Source: Nemopilema nomurai (lineage: Eukaryota; Cnidaria; Scyphozoa; Rhizostomeae; Rhizostomatidae). Taken from it: a DNA stretch of 64,000 bases. The position numbers and the translations under genes are program-made. The stretch spans positions 124,001 to 188,000 of the forward strand of contig ML133409.1 of assembly GCA_003864495.1 (NCBI GenBank), in the 5' to 3' direction. Shown piece by piece: positions 42,249-53,867 of this stretch (within the stretch, counting starts at the first letter, position 1; each line of letters begins with the position of its first letter). The notes beneath the pieces were generated by a model, which did not search any database, was not told the DNA's origin, and saw only the letters and a program-made list of their open reading frames with translations.

Positions 42249-44869
42249 CTAGGGGATAACAAAGGGAAATATATAAAAAAGATTCCCAATGCTCAGAATA
42301 ATATTTACAGTAAAGTTGAGTACTCCTTCCGCAAAACTGTTTGGCATATAAACAACTGGGCTTGTTATAGGAAGGCTGGGTATTTGCAAATGATTATTAA
42401 TCAATGCAATGATTAAAACATTCACAAGAATAAACTTCTGAAACTTTAATCCATGTTTTTACACTTTGTCTAAATCTGAAAGCACAATATGCAATCTGTA
42501 CTTTGCAATCCATAAACTTTAGAGGGAATGCTTACTGTTTGGCTTATAATTACGCTAGAAACATTTCAATGGTAAACTCAAAGGTCATAACAATGTCATA
42601 TGACACACATCTGAAAAGAGCTTCCTTACCAATTATATTGGCCTTTGCACTTGTGAAAGCAGTGGCTTCGAAACAGCAATGATTAAATGCTGTTTGTGAT
42701 TATCATTGTGTGAAAAGTGTGGTATTATAAGTAAATGTGCAGAAATTCCAAAGTTTGCATGTTACAATAAATTTTTGATGAGTTTATCATTATATTAATC
42801 GTGATAATGCATTATTGATAACTTCATTTGTTTCTGTCCATTATTATACATGTGTCCAAAAAAGATTATAAACTAACAGTATATTGTATAAAAACAAAAT
42901 GACTAATTCGAATAACGAAAGAAAATTCTTACAAGTGAAACCTTTTTTAATCCGTTTTTACGGAAAATATCAACAAAAGAAAATAGGGGTAGCGCTTTAA
43001 AGAAATCACAAGGAGTTACCTGCCACGCATACGCTCTGCAGGCTGTTGCTTGAGAGTAGAGGAAATGAAAACAACGACAAAGGCTTCCTTGTTTTTCGAG
43101 GCTTATAAACCGAAGCTAAAGACAATGCAAAAATAAGCTTCTTCATTTCTATAGAGCGCTGAAATCACTATAACCTTCCATGTTAGAATATTTCAAAATA
43201 GGGTGGAAATGGGCGCGGTGATGTCGCTAATTAATTTCAAACAACAGGCTATTCCTTTTTAGGCCATGGGGCCTAAATCTTATGAGCCGTAGATTGAGAA
43301 AGGAAAAGGCGAAAAACGTGATTATTATGAACAATTCGTACCATCTTATTGTGGGATTGTGCCTCTATGCCACCTTTAGTCAATCCACGGCATTGGCTCT
43401 TTCGCATCTATTGCATATTTGCGTCATTGTGAAGTCCTACACCCTTCTGCCACCTCAACCTCGCAAGCACAGTGTCCCAGTCCTCTCCATGCTTCCGAGT
43501 ATGACGTCACAAATGTCATCCCTTCCCCTTTTTTCCAGCCCTAAACAGAGATATCATACTTGACGAGAGGACACTTAAGAATGACGGGCAACACTTTAAC
43601 TGATTAACGCCTTTATGTTATGGGATTTTTAATGCTTTTTTGACAAAAATGAACGACTTTTTGCAAAACCCCTTTGAAAGGCGGAGCTTAATTTACCGTC
43701 CTTACTAAATTTAAAATGTTTTTTAAACCAATGGAAATGCTTCCCTTTTTAAAGAAATGTTGCCTTCAAGGCTAATGCATAAGAGTCATTTTGAAGGGTC
43801 TTCTGTAGCGATTAGTCTGTTTGTGATCATCTCGATAGATGCAGAGATGGATGCTACCAAACATAGGCAAGATGATGACATTATTTTTAGACATGATTTT
43901 GCAAATCAACAATCATCTATTCGTGCATCAGGCGCCTCATTCTATCTAGCCACGCAAACAATTCTTTGGTATTTAATCATGTGACTTGTTACCCTACCTT
44001 ACATGCAGATGAGTCTCTTATACTACTGTGTTGTTACGTCTGTTTCAGGTTTCCATCTTTTCCGATTTATTGACTTGTTAAATCAGAAGAAATAAAATCC
44101 CTAAGCTATCTTTGTTTGTCACAAACAATCTTAATTAATATAGCCTATAGTATTGCATGAACAATTCGTGACAGTATTCTTAAAAGTAGTCGACTTCCAC
44201 CAACAATTAACCAATTCCTATGAAAACGCCCCTTCTTTGCCGCCCTCTATGTTTGGCACACCCGTTGATGCTAAAATTTTCTTAATGCCATGTTTTCCGT
44301 TTTAATAAGCTAGTTGGCTTTTACCACTTTGGTTCTATTCATGGATGCTTATGCTACTTTTCTCGTGTACGCTAATACTTCTTAACTAACGCTGTTTCGC
44401 CCCGTCAGAAAGGGCAGGAGAGAACAATTTTTCTATTAATGTTTAGCTTCGCGGGCTTTGGAGCCATATTACTTTGAAATTAAGTTACACGAGGTAACAG
44501 CTTTGACAGTGCTTTTGCATCTTCAGTTGAACTTTTGTTTGACACGAGATAGACCTGAAAATTCAAAAAGTGATTTATGACTCGATTTATGCTTTATGAA
44601 AATTCAAAAACATAATTATGATGATGTAGAACATCATTTAAATTTTTGGTACAGTCGTCCCTGAATGAAACTTTCTCATCGAAAAACGTTTATTGCTAGG
44701 TATAAAGAAACGAATGAGTTAGAGAAGTACGAGAGATGTAAACACTAGAGTATTAGCAGAAACATAACTTTGTAATCAATCAAAGATGATCTTTTGCAAA
44801 CCAGAAATGCTTGTCTGTTTACCAAGTAAAAAAGTGCTAGTTTGTGAGCAGCTCTGGGTGTGACATTGG

Positions 44870-45150
44870 CCATGCCCGTTACTCGACGAAGGGGCGGACT
44901 GGGATCTAAATGGGGGTCCAGGCGATTTCAAATAGAGGGGCGCGAAGCCGAGAAATACCTGGGGTATTCCCCCAGGGAAATTTTCAATCCTTACCAGTGT
45001 GTTACGCCACTGCACTAGCTACTATCTAGATCTGAATCATATGACTTTCAGCAAATTTTCTGCAAGAAAAGAGGCCTTTTGTGGGTCTTGCTGAGGGCCT
45101 TTCGAAGCCCAGCCCGGTAGCCCAACCGGCCAGCCCACCCCTGAACTCAA
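44870..45150. repeat. GC-rich island, probable degraded mobile element
   Basis: Base composition jumps well above the surroundings, with runs such as ggggcggactgggatct and cccggtagcccaaccggcc. There is no coding frame with splice support. Short interspersed elements of marine invertebrates often look like this, but no boundaries, tail or target duplication could be defined, so the call is tentative. Confidence 0.35.
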
Positions 45151-45221
45151 TCTCTTCCCCAACCACTGCTTATCTTACCAACTCCTTCAAGTAAATCTAT
45201 AAAGTGATTTCTTCAACTTTT

Positions 45222-45298
45222 ATCAATAGACACCCTGAGTACCAGACCCACTATTCCTTGATACATAGTGGGTCTGGTATCCAGAGTAATCAATAGAC
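45222..45298. mobile_element. Miniature foldback with 10-bp flanking direct repeats
   Basis: Perfect 15-bp inverted arms taccagacccactat (45240-45254) and atagtgggtctggta (45265-45279) are separated by a 10-base loop. The whole 57-bp insert is flanked by the direct repeat atcaatagac at 45222-45231 and 45289-45298. Arms plus target-site-like duplications suggest a tiny foldback or MITE insertion. Confidence 0.72.
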
Positions 45299-46569
45299 CA
45301 CTTTGCGTGAATTTCTCTAGAGGTGTTGCAACTGTTTAAAACGCTTCACTTGTACAATTCAGAGGAAAATGTTACAGGAACGTTTGTGAATGTTGTTATT
45401 CCTATATTTATTATTTTGCAAGTTCTTTTATGGCTGTGTGCTATCGTTTTTATGATCTTGTTTAACGTGCAGAAAACACGGAGCCAGCAAGAGACGATGT
45501 TGCGTGACCTTTGTGTCTTGATAAATTTACTGATTAATTAATTAAATACAAAACTGGGCGTATGCACATAAAACGAGGGGACGCTACAAATATTTTGTTG
45601 ATTACGTTACGTGGATACGAAGACAATGTTAATTGGAAAGTTTTAATGACAGTGACACGATGTAGGACATGATTACATTTAGACAATGGCCACTACAATG
45701 TTCTAGTGTGTATTGTCTGCAAAAGCTTCTGAGTAAAAGAATTTGAATTTTTATGCATCTAGTACAAATTTCTGTACTTCCTGTTAATTAGTTTTGACGA
45801 ATAGAGTTCTAAAATGAAAAAATCTATTATAAAAATGTTTGAATTTAAATCCAATAACTTGAAAGACCAACATGAAATATCTCTAAATAGTCCAAATAAG
45901 TCAAATGTATTACAAATTGGCAGATACATGGCTACATGTGTATTGGCTCTTTCCCCATCAAACCTCTGTATTGTGGTCTCTGTTCATAACATCAGAAACA
46001 GAACCAAAAGTTGTGATTTGCTACAACAGTGATTTAATGGCAAACTTTAAATTTCTATTAGGCCATCTTTCAACCGATTTTAGACATTTTTGGCAAATTT
46101 TATATAGATGACTTGAAATATTTCAAGGTGATCTTCTATGTTATGAAATTGGACTTCAAAAGTTCTAAGAATATATTTTTGGCTGCTGTTACTCTTTAGT
46201 TAGGTCAGCTTTGAGAATCGAGCCAAATAAGTTGTTGGCAAATTTTCTCGATTGTAAGCTTTTTCAAAGGTTTAATTAATCATGACGTCGAATAATGTTA
46301 CACCATTCTCGTGAAATAAGATGCAATAGTTACGCCTGGTCTAAAATTAGCAGCTTCCACCGGCAACAACCATGGCCAGCGGCGCTGCGCATCCATAAAA
46401 GGGGACTTTGCGCCTGCCATCCAGTGCTGCCATCTTCCACGATCACTTGTGGCCTAACAGTGACGCGCGTTGAGAATACCTTGACACAATCAAACTTATC
46501 ATCATACGTCGATTCTGTTCGTACCTACAACCTTTGCAGAATCGTCTTCAATCTAAACATCTTTGAAAA

Positions 46570-49500
46570 ATGCCACCAAAGTCGGTCAGAGGAAAAAGAA
46601 TGAATTTTGGGAGCAACAGGACACGGGGTCCGGTTGATACCCAACCAAGAAGGAGGAGAGACTTCAAGGAAGAAGAAAGGTCAGAAGAGAAATCCCAACG
46701 CATTTTAGAAGAACACGAGGATGATCATGATAAAACTTGCGTTCTTTGTATCGAAAATATAGAAATCTTCGCGAAAGGGTCTTGTGATCATGTCATCTGT
46801 TACAAGTGCTGTAGCAGAATGAGAGTTTTATGTAAGGAAAATTACTGTTCCTCTTGCAGGCTCGAGTTGAACAAGGTAAATGAAACGCTGATACTATTTA
46901 TTCGCTTTTATATATATACTTGTTTAAAGGGTATCCAATTTTACTGCAGCTTCCCAACACATGACCTTTAGGTGTAAACATATCTGATAACCTTGCATTA
47001 ACACGTCATCCCAAACTTCCAGCAATATGTATTTGAAGAATATTTAAACATGCAAGTAAATTGACGTTTTAATGCTTTAACTGCTAGATGCTTTGTTGAA
47101 TTTTTATCACCTTTAATGATTGAAACATTTAACATATAATATAGCATAAACTTACACTGATTTTTCATTTAAATGTAATAATATTTTAACAAAGTTAGTT
47201 CTTATAAAATTGTTGCTTATTTCGTAGGTAGTTTTTATGAAGGAGAATGTTCCATTTGCTGACATTGAATTCCAGAAAATGCCTTTAAATCATACCTATG
47301 GTATTGTTTTTGAAAACATGGACGTTAAAAAGAGGTTTCAAGAGCTGGTTATAAATAAATGTTCTCTTTGTGATGAAAAGTGCCACAGATTTGAAGATTT
47401 ACGACGTCATGTTAGAAATAAACATGAAAAGCAATTCTGTGACATATGTGTGCAAAACCTAAAGATTTTTCCATATGAATTCAAATTGTACAGTCGCAGT
47501 GAGCTAGTGACACACAGAAAATCAGGAGATTTAGATGATAAATCTTATAAAGGTCATCCGCAGTGTGAATTTTGCACTGAGAGGTATTTCGACAATGATG
47601 AGTTGCTGTTGCATTTGAGAAAAAATCATTTTTGGTGTCATTTTTGTGAAAAAGATGGAAAGCAAGAGTATTATGAGAATTATGAAGATCTGAGGTCTCA
47701 TTTTCGCAATGAACATTACCTTTGTGAGGAAAACGAATGCTCTCATGAGAAATACACATCAGTTTTCAGAACAGACATTGATTATCAAGCCCACAAACTA
47801 TCAAAGCATAGTAAGAAGCTTACAAAGATGGCAGCTAAGCAAGCAAGACATGTAAGTGTGGAAATTGACTATGGAACCAGAAAGCAACATAAACACAGAC
47901 CAAATAATGACAGGTGGCTACCAAGTGGCGAAGAGAGGGACCAGAGAAGAACAACTGGAAGCAAAGATGTTGTTAAAATGAAAAGGTAAGTTATATTCTA
48001 ACTTTAAACTATAAGCTGCGCGATATGGTGTTGCCTAAAGCAGCTTTTTTGTTTCATGTAAAGAGAACTGGATATAGATGCAGAGCAAGCAAAGCTTCTC
48101 TCCTCTTTATCTATTGTTGTGACCATATGATGATTGAAAGAAAATCAAAATATGTTGTTCTTGTTTCAGAATTTAATTGAATTCACAGATGATTAATATA
48201 TTATGACTTTGTTCAAATTTAGAACCACTCTAAATCAGATATATTTCTTTTTTATTTGGTACACTGAATACATATATTCATATGATGTTTTTGTGAAGTT
48301 TTGTGATCAGCTTTCTTATCAGATCATTTGCAAGACTTGAATGGATTTTGATTATGCTTTACACTCATTTAAACTCTTCAGCGCTGTTTATTTTGATTCA
48401 GTGCGTAATTTTGATTCAGATAAACTCTTTAGCACTCTTGTTTTACAGAATGATTAAGAAAAAAAATGAAATGGAACAGAATTGCAATGTGTACAGAACC
48501 CAAAACTGTTACTTAGAGCATGTTAATTTTCACTTAATATTTGACAGAAGTATAGTGAAAGTGAAAATTGTATATACCATTCAATTGAAAGACTTAAACT
48601 GAGATGAAAGACAGTTTTCATCATTTTTTCTGTATGTACTTGAATTATTGTCAAGTTAGAATGTTATTTTAAGATTTTTGTTTCCACTCTAGTTCTTCTG
48701 AAAAAGAGTCTTTTGGCAAAAAGGGGGCTGCAACTGCTTCTGGAGCATCTGCACAGAATGCCGAATTGACAGATGATAAGTCTCCACTGAACGCTGAAGC
48801 AGTTCCATTTTGTCCAAACCATGACCTAGCTCCTAAAGATGTAGATGCAGGAAAGAGAGGGAAAAACACAGTTGATGTAGTAGCAAGCTCCTCCAAAAAA
48901 CAGGAGCCTCAAGGAAATAAGGAAAAGAGTAATATCAAAGCTAATGGGAAAAAGCCAGAAAGAAAACGTTATGATTCGGCTTTTCCTCCACTTGGTGATC
49001 CCAATGAAGGTGGTGCGAAACCCAAGCGATTGACAACAGTGCCACAGGAAGGTCATAAAGAAGCAAAGGTCAATGATGCTAAAAAAAGCAAGTCTCCAGA
49101 TAATCAGAAGTCAGAAGTTGTCAAGGATAAGGTGGAGCCCCAAATTGCCACAAGTGCCAAACCACCACCTGGAATAAACATAGTTGCATCTGGAGAAAAG
49201 AAGTTGCCACCAGGCCTTTCTGCAGGTAAACCAGGCAAAAAATCAACTCTACCTCCAGGGTTTACTGGACAAGACAAAATGACAAGTTTTGAGAATTCAA
49301 GCACAGATGAAACAAAGGAGAGAAATGCAGCTTTAGTTGGTTTGATAAGGAGTCTTCTTGGTGAACAAGATTTTGCTCGATTTAGAGAGCTGAGTGGAAA
49401 TTTTAGAAGGTCTGAAATAACTGACAGGGATTATTACAAGAAGATCAATGACCTTTTTAGAGATAATCTAGATATGGTTTTTAGTGAACTCGTTGAGTTG

Positions 49501-49929
49501 CTGCCTGATAAAGACAAGCAGAAACAGTTATGGAAGTTACATATCGGAATGCAGATGTTCCCCATTCTGACATTGAAAGAAGAGGGGAGCAAAACTGCCG
49601 AACGAGATGTTCCATTTGTACCAAAATCAGCGTGGACTGAGGCCAAGCCATCAGTGCTAAGTGAGAATGGCCAGAGAAGCAAAAAACCTAATGTCTCTTC
49701 CTCTGAAGCAACTGCAAATTCTTCTCTGGCTGTTAAGAAACGGAGAGATAAAGACTTTGCTATTTGTAAAGAATGTGGAGTGACGTTGCCACGAAAAGAA
49801 ATTTCTAACCATATGGACACTCATGTTGATTCTGATTTTCCGGCACTACCATCGTCTCAACAGCCTAGAAAGAATCCAGCTTGGATGCAAAAAGCTGCCT
49901 CAGTTGTCCACAATTCTTGGCTAAAGTAG
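46570..49929 (+). CDS. ZNF598: E3 ubiquitin ligase ZNF598 (ribosome collision sensor)
   Basis: RING-type E3 ligase that in animals ubiquitinates small-subunit proteins such as eS10 and uS10 on collided ribosomes and starts quality control. Three exons: 46570-46875, 47228-47985, 48693-49929, all in phase, giving 766 aa. Residues about 57-100 form the RING (CVLC, CDHVICYKC, CKENYCSSCR). Exon 2 encodes the family block of C2H2-like fingers (CSLCDEKCHRFEDLRRHVRN, CEFCTERYFDNDELLLHLRK, CHFCEKDGKQEYYENYEDLR). Exon 3 encodes a low-complexity linker with PPG motifs, a helical segment near LIRSLLGEQDFARFRELSG, and a last CKECG finger followed by SDFPALPSSQQPRKNPAWMQ. It is shorter than the human protein (about 900 aa). 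The ATG at 46570 is preceded by no in-frame Met that keeps homology. It is divergent from XPO6. Confidence 0.96.
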
Positions 49930-50803
49930 ATATTTTGTAAATGTTTTATTGCAATAGTAATGCGTTTGAGAAGTGAAGCTATGCATATGATAGCAAATTA
50001 TGAGCTGTTGCCTATATTACCTTCTTTACCTGTAGAGAAACTCTAGTATTCTTTCAAGCATCATTAACTGAGTGTCTTTCAGTGGTCTAAAGAAATTCAA
50101 ATCCAATTTCCCAAATTTTCATATGACTAATCTCTTTTAAGATTAAACTTGCAAATTATTTTTTAAGGATTCAAAATATGTTATAATATCATAAGAGTGA
50201 TCAGGATAATCCCAAGCTGCATTTGCGTTTTTAGGACCGATCCAGCACATAAATCTGACAAAGAGAAATACATGGACAGGAGGGAGAAATTAAATTTTGA
50301 AATATTCACCCGTTCAAGGAGGATTTTAGAATCCCACCCCACTGCAAATCCAGTTGTGTCTAATGTTTTAGTCATGTTGTAAATCTTAGCCCGTCTTACC
50401 AGTTTTAGGTGATTCAAATTTAATCAGTATATAAAGATACAGTCAGCAAAATGTGCTTTATTATTGTAAATGAAGACCGATAAATATGTTTATGGATCGC
50501 TGGATTGCTATGAGCGACCTAATTTGAATAGAGACAGTGGCAAAAACAAATGCGCCAACAACGGTGAAAAATGGGCCATTTCGAATCTTTGGACGCTGAT
50601 TTTTAGAATAATTTTCTAAACACTATGAAAAGTGATTCGCTAGCCAATAAGGTGAATAAAATCGGTATCTAAAGGATGATTATCAAAGTACATGTGAAAG
50701 AAGAACAAAAACCTGGCTCGAAACCCGGAATCCGAGTACACCCTGTGGTGTAATTGATACCCTGGTAAAATATCAAATCAAAACAAGTTATACAAAGTGA
50801 AGA
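49930..50803. other. Intergenic, ZNF598 3' side
   Basis: About 0.9 kb between the ZNF598 stop and the left inverted repeat of the pogo-like element. It is expected to hold the ZNF598 3' UTR. Nothing else was recognised. Confidence 0.6.
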
Positions 50804-50830
50804 CAGTATTCTCTCCAATTAACGGACATT
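50804..50830 (+). repeat. Left terminal inverted repeat of the pogo-like element
   Basis: Begins CAGTATTCTCTCCAATTA and runs into ACGGACATT. It pairs with 52954-52980, with mismatches at four of 27 positions. CAGT at the outer end and the TTAACGGACA core fit pogo/Tigger-type termini. Confidence 0.78.
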
Positions 50831-51128
50831 CTGAAAGGCGGATACCTCTGATTAACGGACAATTTTTCCGAGTGTTTTCTGGTCAAAGCCTCTTAAGAAC
50901 TCAAAAAACTTAATTAGCGGACACTCTAATTAACGAAGAAAATTTTTTGCACAAAATAGTCAATTTGGCAGTTTTTTCTTTCTAATTAGCAGACAGTATA
51001 CGAAGTTAGGAGCCAGCATATAGTATACATTCATAGCGGACAGTATATGAATGAATATTTGTTCAAATATTTTTTTCAAACACTTAGAAACTTGGCAATC
51101 TATTTGGCTTTGTATAGTTCGAGCTTCT

Positions 51129-51541
51129 TTACAGCCAGTCTTCTAATTTTTCGTGTCCATTAAAGTGGTAAATTACTGGAATCTCCAGACCAAAGCCACC
51201 TCCACGATTCAACCTCTTTCCAATGACTTCAGCTGTAATGTAAATGTTTGGCACTTTCAAGAATAATATGCATAACTTCGAAATATTTTGTGGCCAACAA
51301 TGCTTCTTTTTCGCAAATAATCAGTTCTAATGATGGCTATTGCATTTTCGTCCACCTCATTTGGTGGCTTATGCCTGCATTGTAAAATTTCCCCCACCAA
51401 CGGACTCCAGATGTTCATATAGGCATGATATCCTCTTGCAAAAGACTTATAGTGATACACATTCCAGTTTTTTTCGATAAAGATGGGTACCTCGACCTCG
51501 TACACATCTTCAGTAATCATATTTGAGTTACAAATTGCCAT
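51129..51541 (-). CDS. HIRAN-like domain protein inside the pogo-like element (one-base frame break)
   Basis: Read from the ATG at 51541: MAICNSNMITEDVYEVEVPI, then an aromatic segment ending SFARGYHAYMNIWSPLVGE and the typical NEVDENAIAII. The HIRAN fold (named from HIP116/Rad5) contains this G-Y/H-x-Y, then N-x-x-D-x-N/x-A pattern and binds DNA ends in HLTF. The frame stops after IVGHKIFRS, but the next frame carries on NISKLCILFLK and VIGKRLNRGGGFGLEIPVIY, which is the expected second half, to a stop at 51129. The break sits at a run of four T on the plus strand (51286-51289); with one more base the frame is 137 aa. Single-exon, HIRAN-only genes of this type are, as far as I recall, frequent in cnidarian genomes, but that is memory rather than evidence here. 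Confidence 0.6.
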
Positions 51542-51567
51542 ATCTCCGAATAAAAATAGCTATTACT

Positions 51568-52011
51568 ATGAATCATGTTCCTTTTTCAAAGAGAATTGTT
51601 TCGAATGTGAATGATGAATATCTCCGTAAAGAATCTGGAGTAGAAGATGAAGAAGATGTTTCGTCTGATGACAGTGACAATGATGATGAAAATGCTGATG
51701 TGGAAGAGAGGATTACCACATATGAAGCACTGACAATGATTGATAAATTGACAAACACGAAAGATCTCAATAATAAGGGAGCTTCTTTGTCCTCATTTAA
51801 AGAGAGACTAGAAATGATTCGTGTCAACTTCAGGGACGCCGGAGCCAAGATAGGACAAGGGGGCAAACAATTCAAAAGGGCATTTCCATTGGTTGAATTC
51901 ACGCATACCTGTGCAGTAAGGTTACCCGTACGATATTTTAGGGTATGCCATGCCAGTTTGAATAAGCAGCCAATAAAAAGCCAATGTTTGCAAAGTGCCT
52001 TAAATTTTTAA
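51568..52011 (+). pseudogene. Pogo/Tigger-type transposase C-terminal fragment
   Basis: Starts MNHVPFSKRIVSNVNDEYLR, passes a long acidic stretch rich in Asp, Glu and Ser, then TTYEALTMIDKLTNTKDLNN. Tigger/pogo transposases end in the same way: an acidic linker after the DDE domain followed by a short helical segment. No DNA-binding or DDE part precedes it; only about 50 bp separates it from the divergent HIRAN frame. It is probably a remnant. The last third (after GKQFKRAF) does not resemble the family. Confidence 0.5.
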
Positions 52012-52164
52012 CAGAACCAAAAATAAGAATGTATCTGTACGTTTCACGCCCCATCGAACCCCATTGCAGCCATCTTCATGCCATCCAAAGAAGTCTAATC
52101 AGGATATCCTTTATGTACCCAAGTAGCGCATCAGAAGAGAGACCATCTGAGCATTCCTATATAC

Positions 52165-52550
52165 CTAGACAATTTTCAGAGACTTCATTTCTTCACTGCA
52201 CGTTCTTATGGAAAAGGAAAGTTGCTCTTTTTGGGGGACATCTGATGATTCATCTGCGAGAATAGCAAAAACGCCTTTTTCTTGGATCGCATTTAATAGT
52301 TCTCTACAGGCACGTGAAACCAGCATTTCTTTCTGCTCATCTCAAATATCATGTGCACTCACATAGTGTTTTCGTTCAAGGGAATCTTGAGGCCTTCGTC
52401 TTGGATAGCTTGATCAAGATTGAACTGATATATATTTGATTTGGCGTCCGTTTTTCCTCGAATTGCAACCCCTTGACGTAACAGAGTCTTCATTGTTTGA
52501 AGATGCGATGTTAGTCCTTGCTGGCTAAGACGCTGTTTATCAAGCTGCAT
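52165..52550 (-). pseudogene. hAT-type (DUF4371-like) transposase fragment, broken
   Basis: The first frame reads TMKTLLRQGVAIRGKTDAKS and YQFNLDQAIQDEGLKIPL, the pattern preceding the catalytic core of ZMYM/hAT-type transposases. After a frame change and an in-frame TGA it continues RACRELLNAIQEKGVFAILA followed by DESSDVPQKEQLS, equivalent to the family FFAILADE-(S/T)-D-xxxKEQLS motif, and ends at a TAG. At least one frameshift and two stops show it is dead. It is nested within the pogo-like element on the opposite strand to the pogo fragment. Confidence 0.7.
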
Positions 52551-52633
52551 AGAGTTAAAAGTTTGTGCAACAGAGTGTTCTCCCCTTTCCTCTTTTAGTA
52601 AAAAAACGTATTAAAAGTTTTAGTTTTCTTTAA

Positions 52634-52728
52634 AAAGGGTACATTTGTCCCCCCTGCCCCCCATGGCAAAAGGCAAGGGGGCGCTGCCCCCCCTCGTGCC
52701 CCCCCGCTCCGGCGTTCCTGCTGTTAAC
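52634..52728. repeat. C/G-run-rich short element
   Basis: Contains successive runs ccccccctgcccccc, ggcaagggggcgctgcccccc and cgtgcccccccgctccggcg, in sharp contrast to the AT-rich flanks. It resembles the end modules of short interspersed elements. No tail or target duplication was defined. Confidence 0.4.
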
Positions 52729-52953
52729 AAAAAACAATATTCAATTAAAGACTTTTTTAAGTAAGAGCATACAGTATGGCAAATAAACATTTTCTTGCAA
52801 TTTATGAGTTCGTTAGTTGGTATTATGTATGATGTTGATATTAATTTTTGTTGTAAAAAAAGTTGTGTTACGTTCAATTTGGTTATTTGTCTTAGTTCAA
52901 CCCGATAGCCACAAATAACCCAGACCACACCTTTACACCTTTTAAATACCAAA

Positions 52954-52980
52954 ACTGTCCGCTAATTGGATAGAATACTA
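52954..52980 (-). repeat. Right terminal inverted repeat of the pogo-like element
   Basis: On the minus strand it begins TAGTATTCTATCCAATTA and continues GCGGACAGT, matching the left terminus at 23 of 27 positions. The first base is T where the left end has C. Confidence 0.78.
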
Positions 52981-53867
52981 TATAGGGAAAGTTTGGTTCG
53001 TCCGAAACTGCGTGGTTGAAACTGCGAAGCTCATCCCGAAGGTCCTAACTCATCACCAGCCTTCAATCAGCTGCCTTGTTGACGGATCATCAAGGCCTGT
53101 CAAATAAAATGCTTACTTGAGTTTACCATACAGCGGACCCATTGTATTACCAGTCTGATTCCTGTGTACGCATATTGAACGAGCAATGAAATGCACTGAG
53201 ATGAAATGTAGTTCTACATGCTGCTTCTCTTTGCCTTCAGCACCTGTAGTCGCGATGGGCGTTTTGGTAATGAAGTGTTTCTCTGTGAGGCCATTCAATT
53301 GTGTGACGCATGACCAGTACGAAACATGACGCCCAGTTAGCAGTAAATTATCTAATGGTGAGGTCAAATCGAATAATCATAGTAGACTACGTTGCGGCAA
53401 ATAAGTAGTAGTTTTGTTTACAATGAAGCGGTTTGCTTCAGTCTAGAAATGAAGCAACTTTCGGATCGAATTATCTTTGATATTTTGAGGGATTTATTGA
53501 TGGCTATTCGAGTCTAAGATTGGCATTTAATTCTGTCCTAGACACTCGGGGTGTTTGAGCCCAGGAAAGGATTTTGACACAAATGTGGTGGAACCTTGCA
53601 TCAAATTAATTCATCTGAATCCAAGTGTAATCGGTAGCATTTACCATAAATCAAGTTTATTACGTCACTATTAAATTTGAGGCTGTGCACAACTGCTACA
53701 ACCCTAAATCCCGGCCTAGAGTGTTTAGGAGCCTAGACCAGCTGATTTTATGTTACATGAAATTCCGAGAAGGCGTCCTATCTTCCAAGTACTTGCTGCA
53801 GTAGGTATGGCAGCGAGGCTACTACATGAACTAGCAGTAGCAGTCACGTGTTCTCTGCTTCTTTCTA
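52981..53867. other. Intergenic, pogo-like element to GPCR 3' end
   Basis: About 0.9 kb, presumably containing the GPCR 3' UTR. A minus-strand open frame at 53113-53367 has no homology or splice support. Nothing else was recognised. Confidence 0.55.

Larger units (their letters stand above)
42249..46569. other. Gene-poor region between divergent XPO6 and ZNF598
   Basis: About 4.3 kb. It must contain the XPO6 5' end and both promoters. A plausible XPO6 5' splice donor (GTGGCAG followed by GTAACT) lies at about 43018 on the minus strand, but the exon upstream of it has no in-frame ATG. The open frames at 43282, 43757 and 45323 (plus) are short and resemble nothing. Small repeat elements at 44870-45298 are listed separately. 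Confidence 0.5.
50804..52980. mobile_element. Pogo/Tigger-like DNA transposon, composite and decayed
   Basis: The left end (50804-50830, beginning CAGTATTCTCTCCAATTA) and the right end (52954-52980) are reverse complements at 23 of 27 positions. The ATTAACGGACA motif recurs inside the left end at about 50850, 50910, 50930, 50985 and 51035 in variant form, the kind of subterminal repetition a transposase binds. Inside are a HIRAN-like frame (minus), a pogo/Tigger-type acidic C-terminal fragment (plus), a broken hAT-type fragment (minus) and a C-rich short element. No complete transposase with HTH and DDE domains is present, so the copy is non-autonomous. A clear TA target duplication is not visible: the right flank is TA-rich, the left is not. 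Confidence 0.75.

Noticed and set aside
43018..43070. Possible XPO6 first coding exon with donor GTAACT
   Set aside because: The phase that would join to the next exon has no ATG upstream; it may be a 5' UTR exon only.
45323..45541. Plus-strand frame with one strong hydrophobic segment after a possible glycosylation site
   Set aside because: The apparent start is not ATG, no other exons connect to it, and no family was recognised. AT-rich DNA often gives hydrophobic frames.
53113..53367. Minus-strand frame of 84 codons
   Set aside because: No homology, no splice partners, and a length expected by chance.
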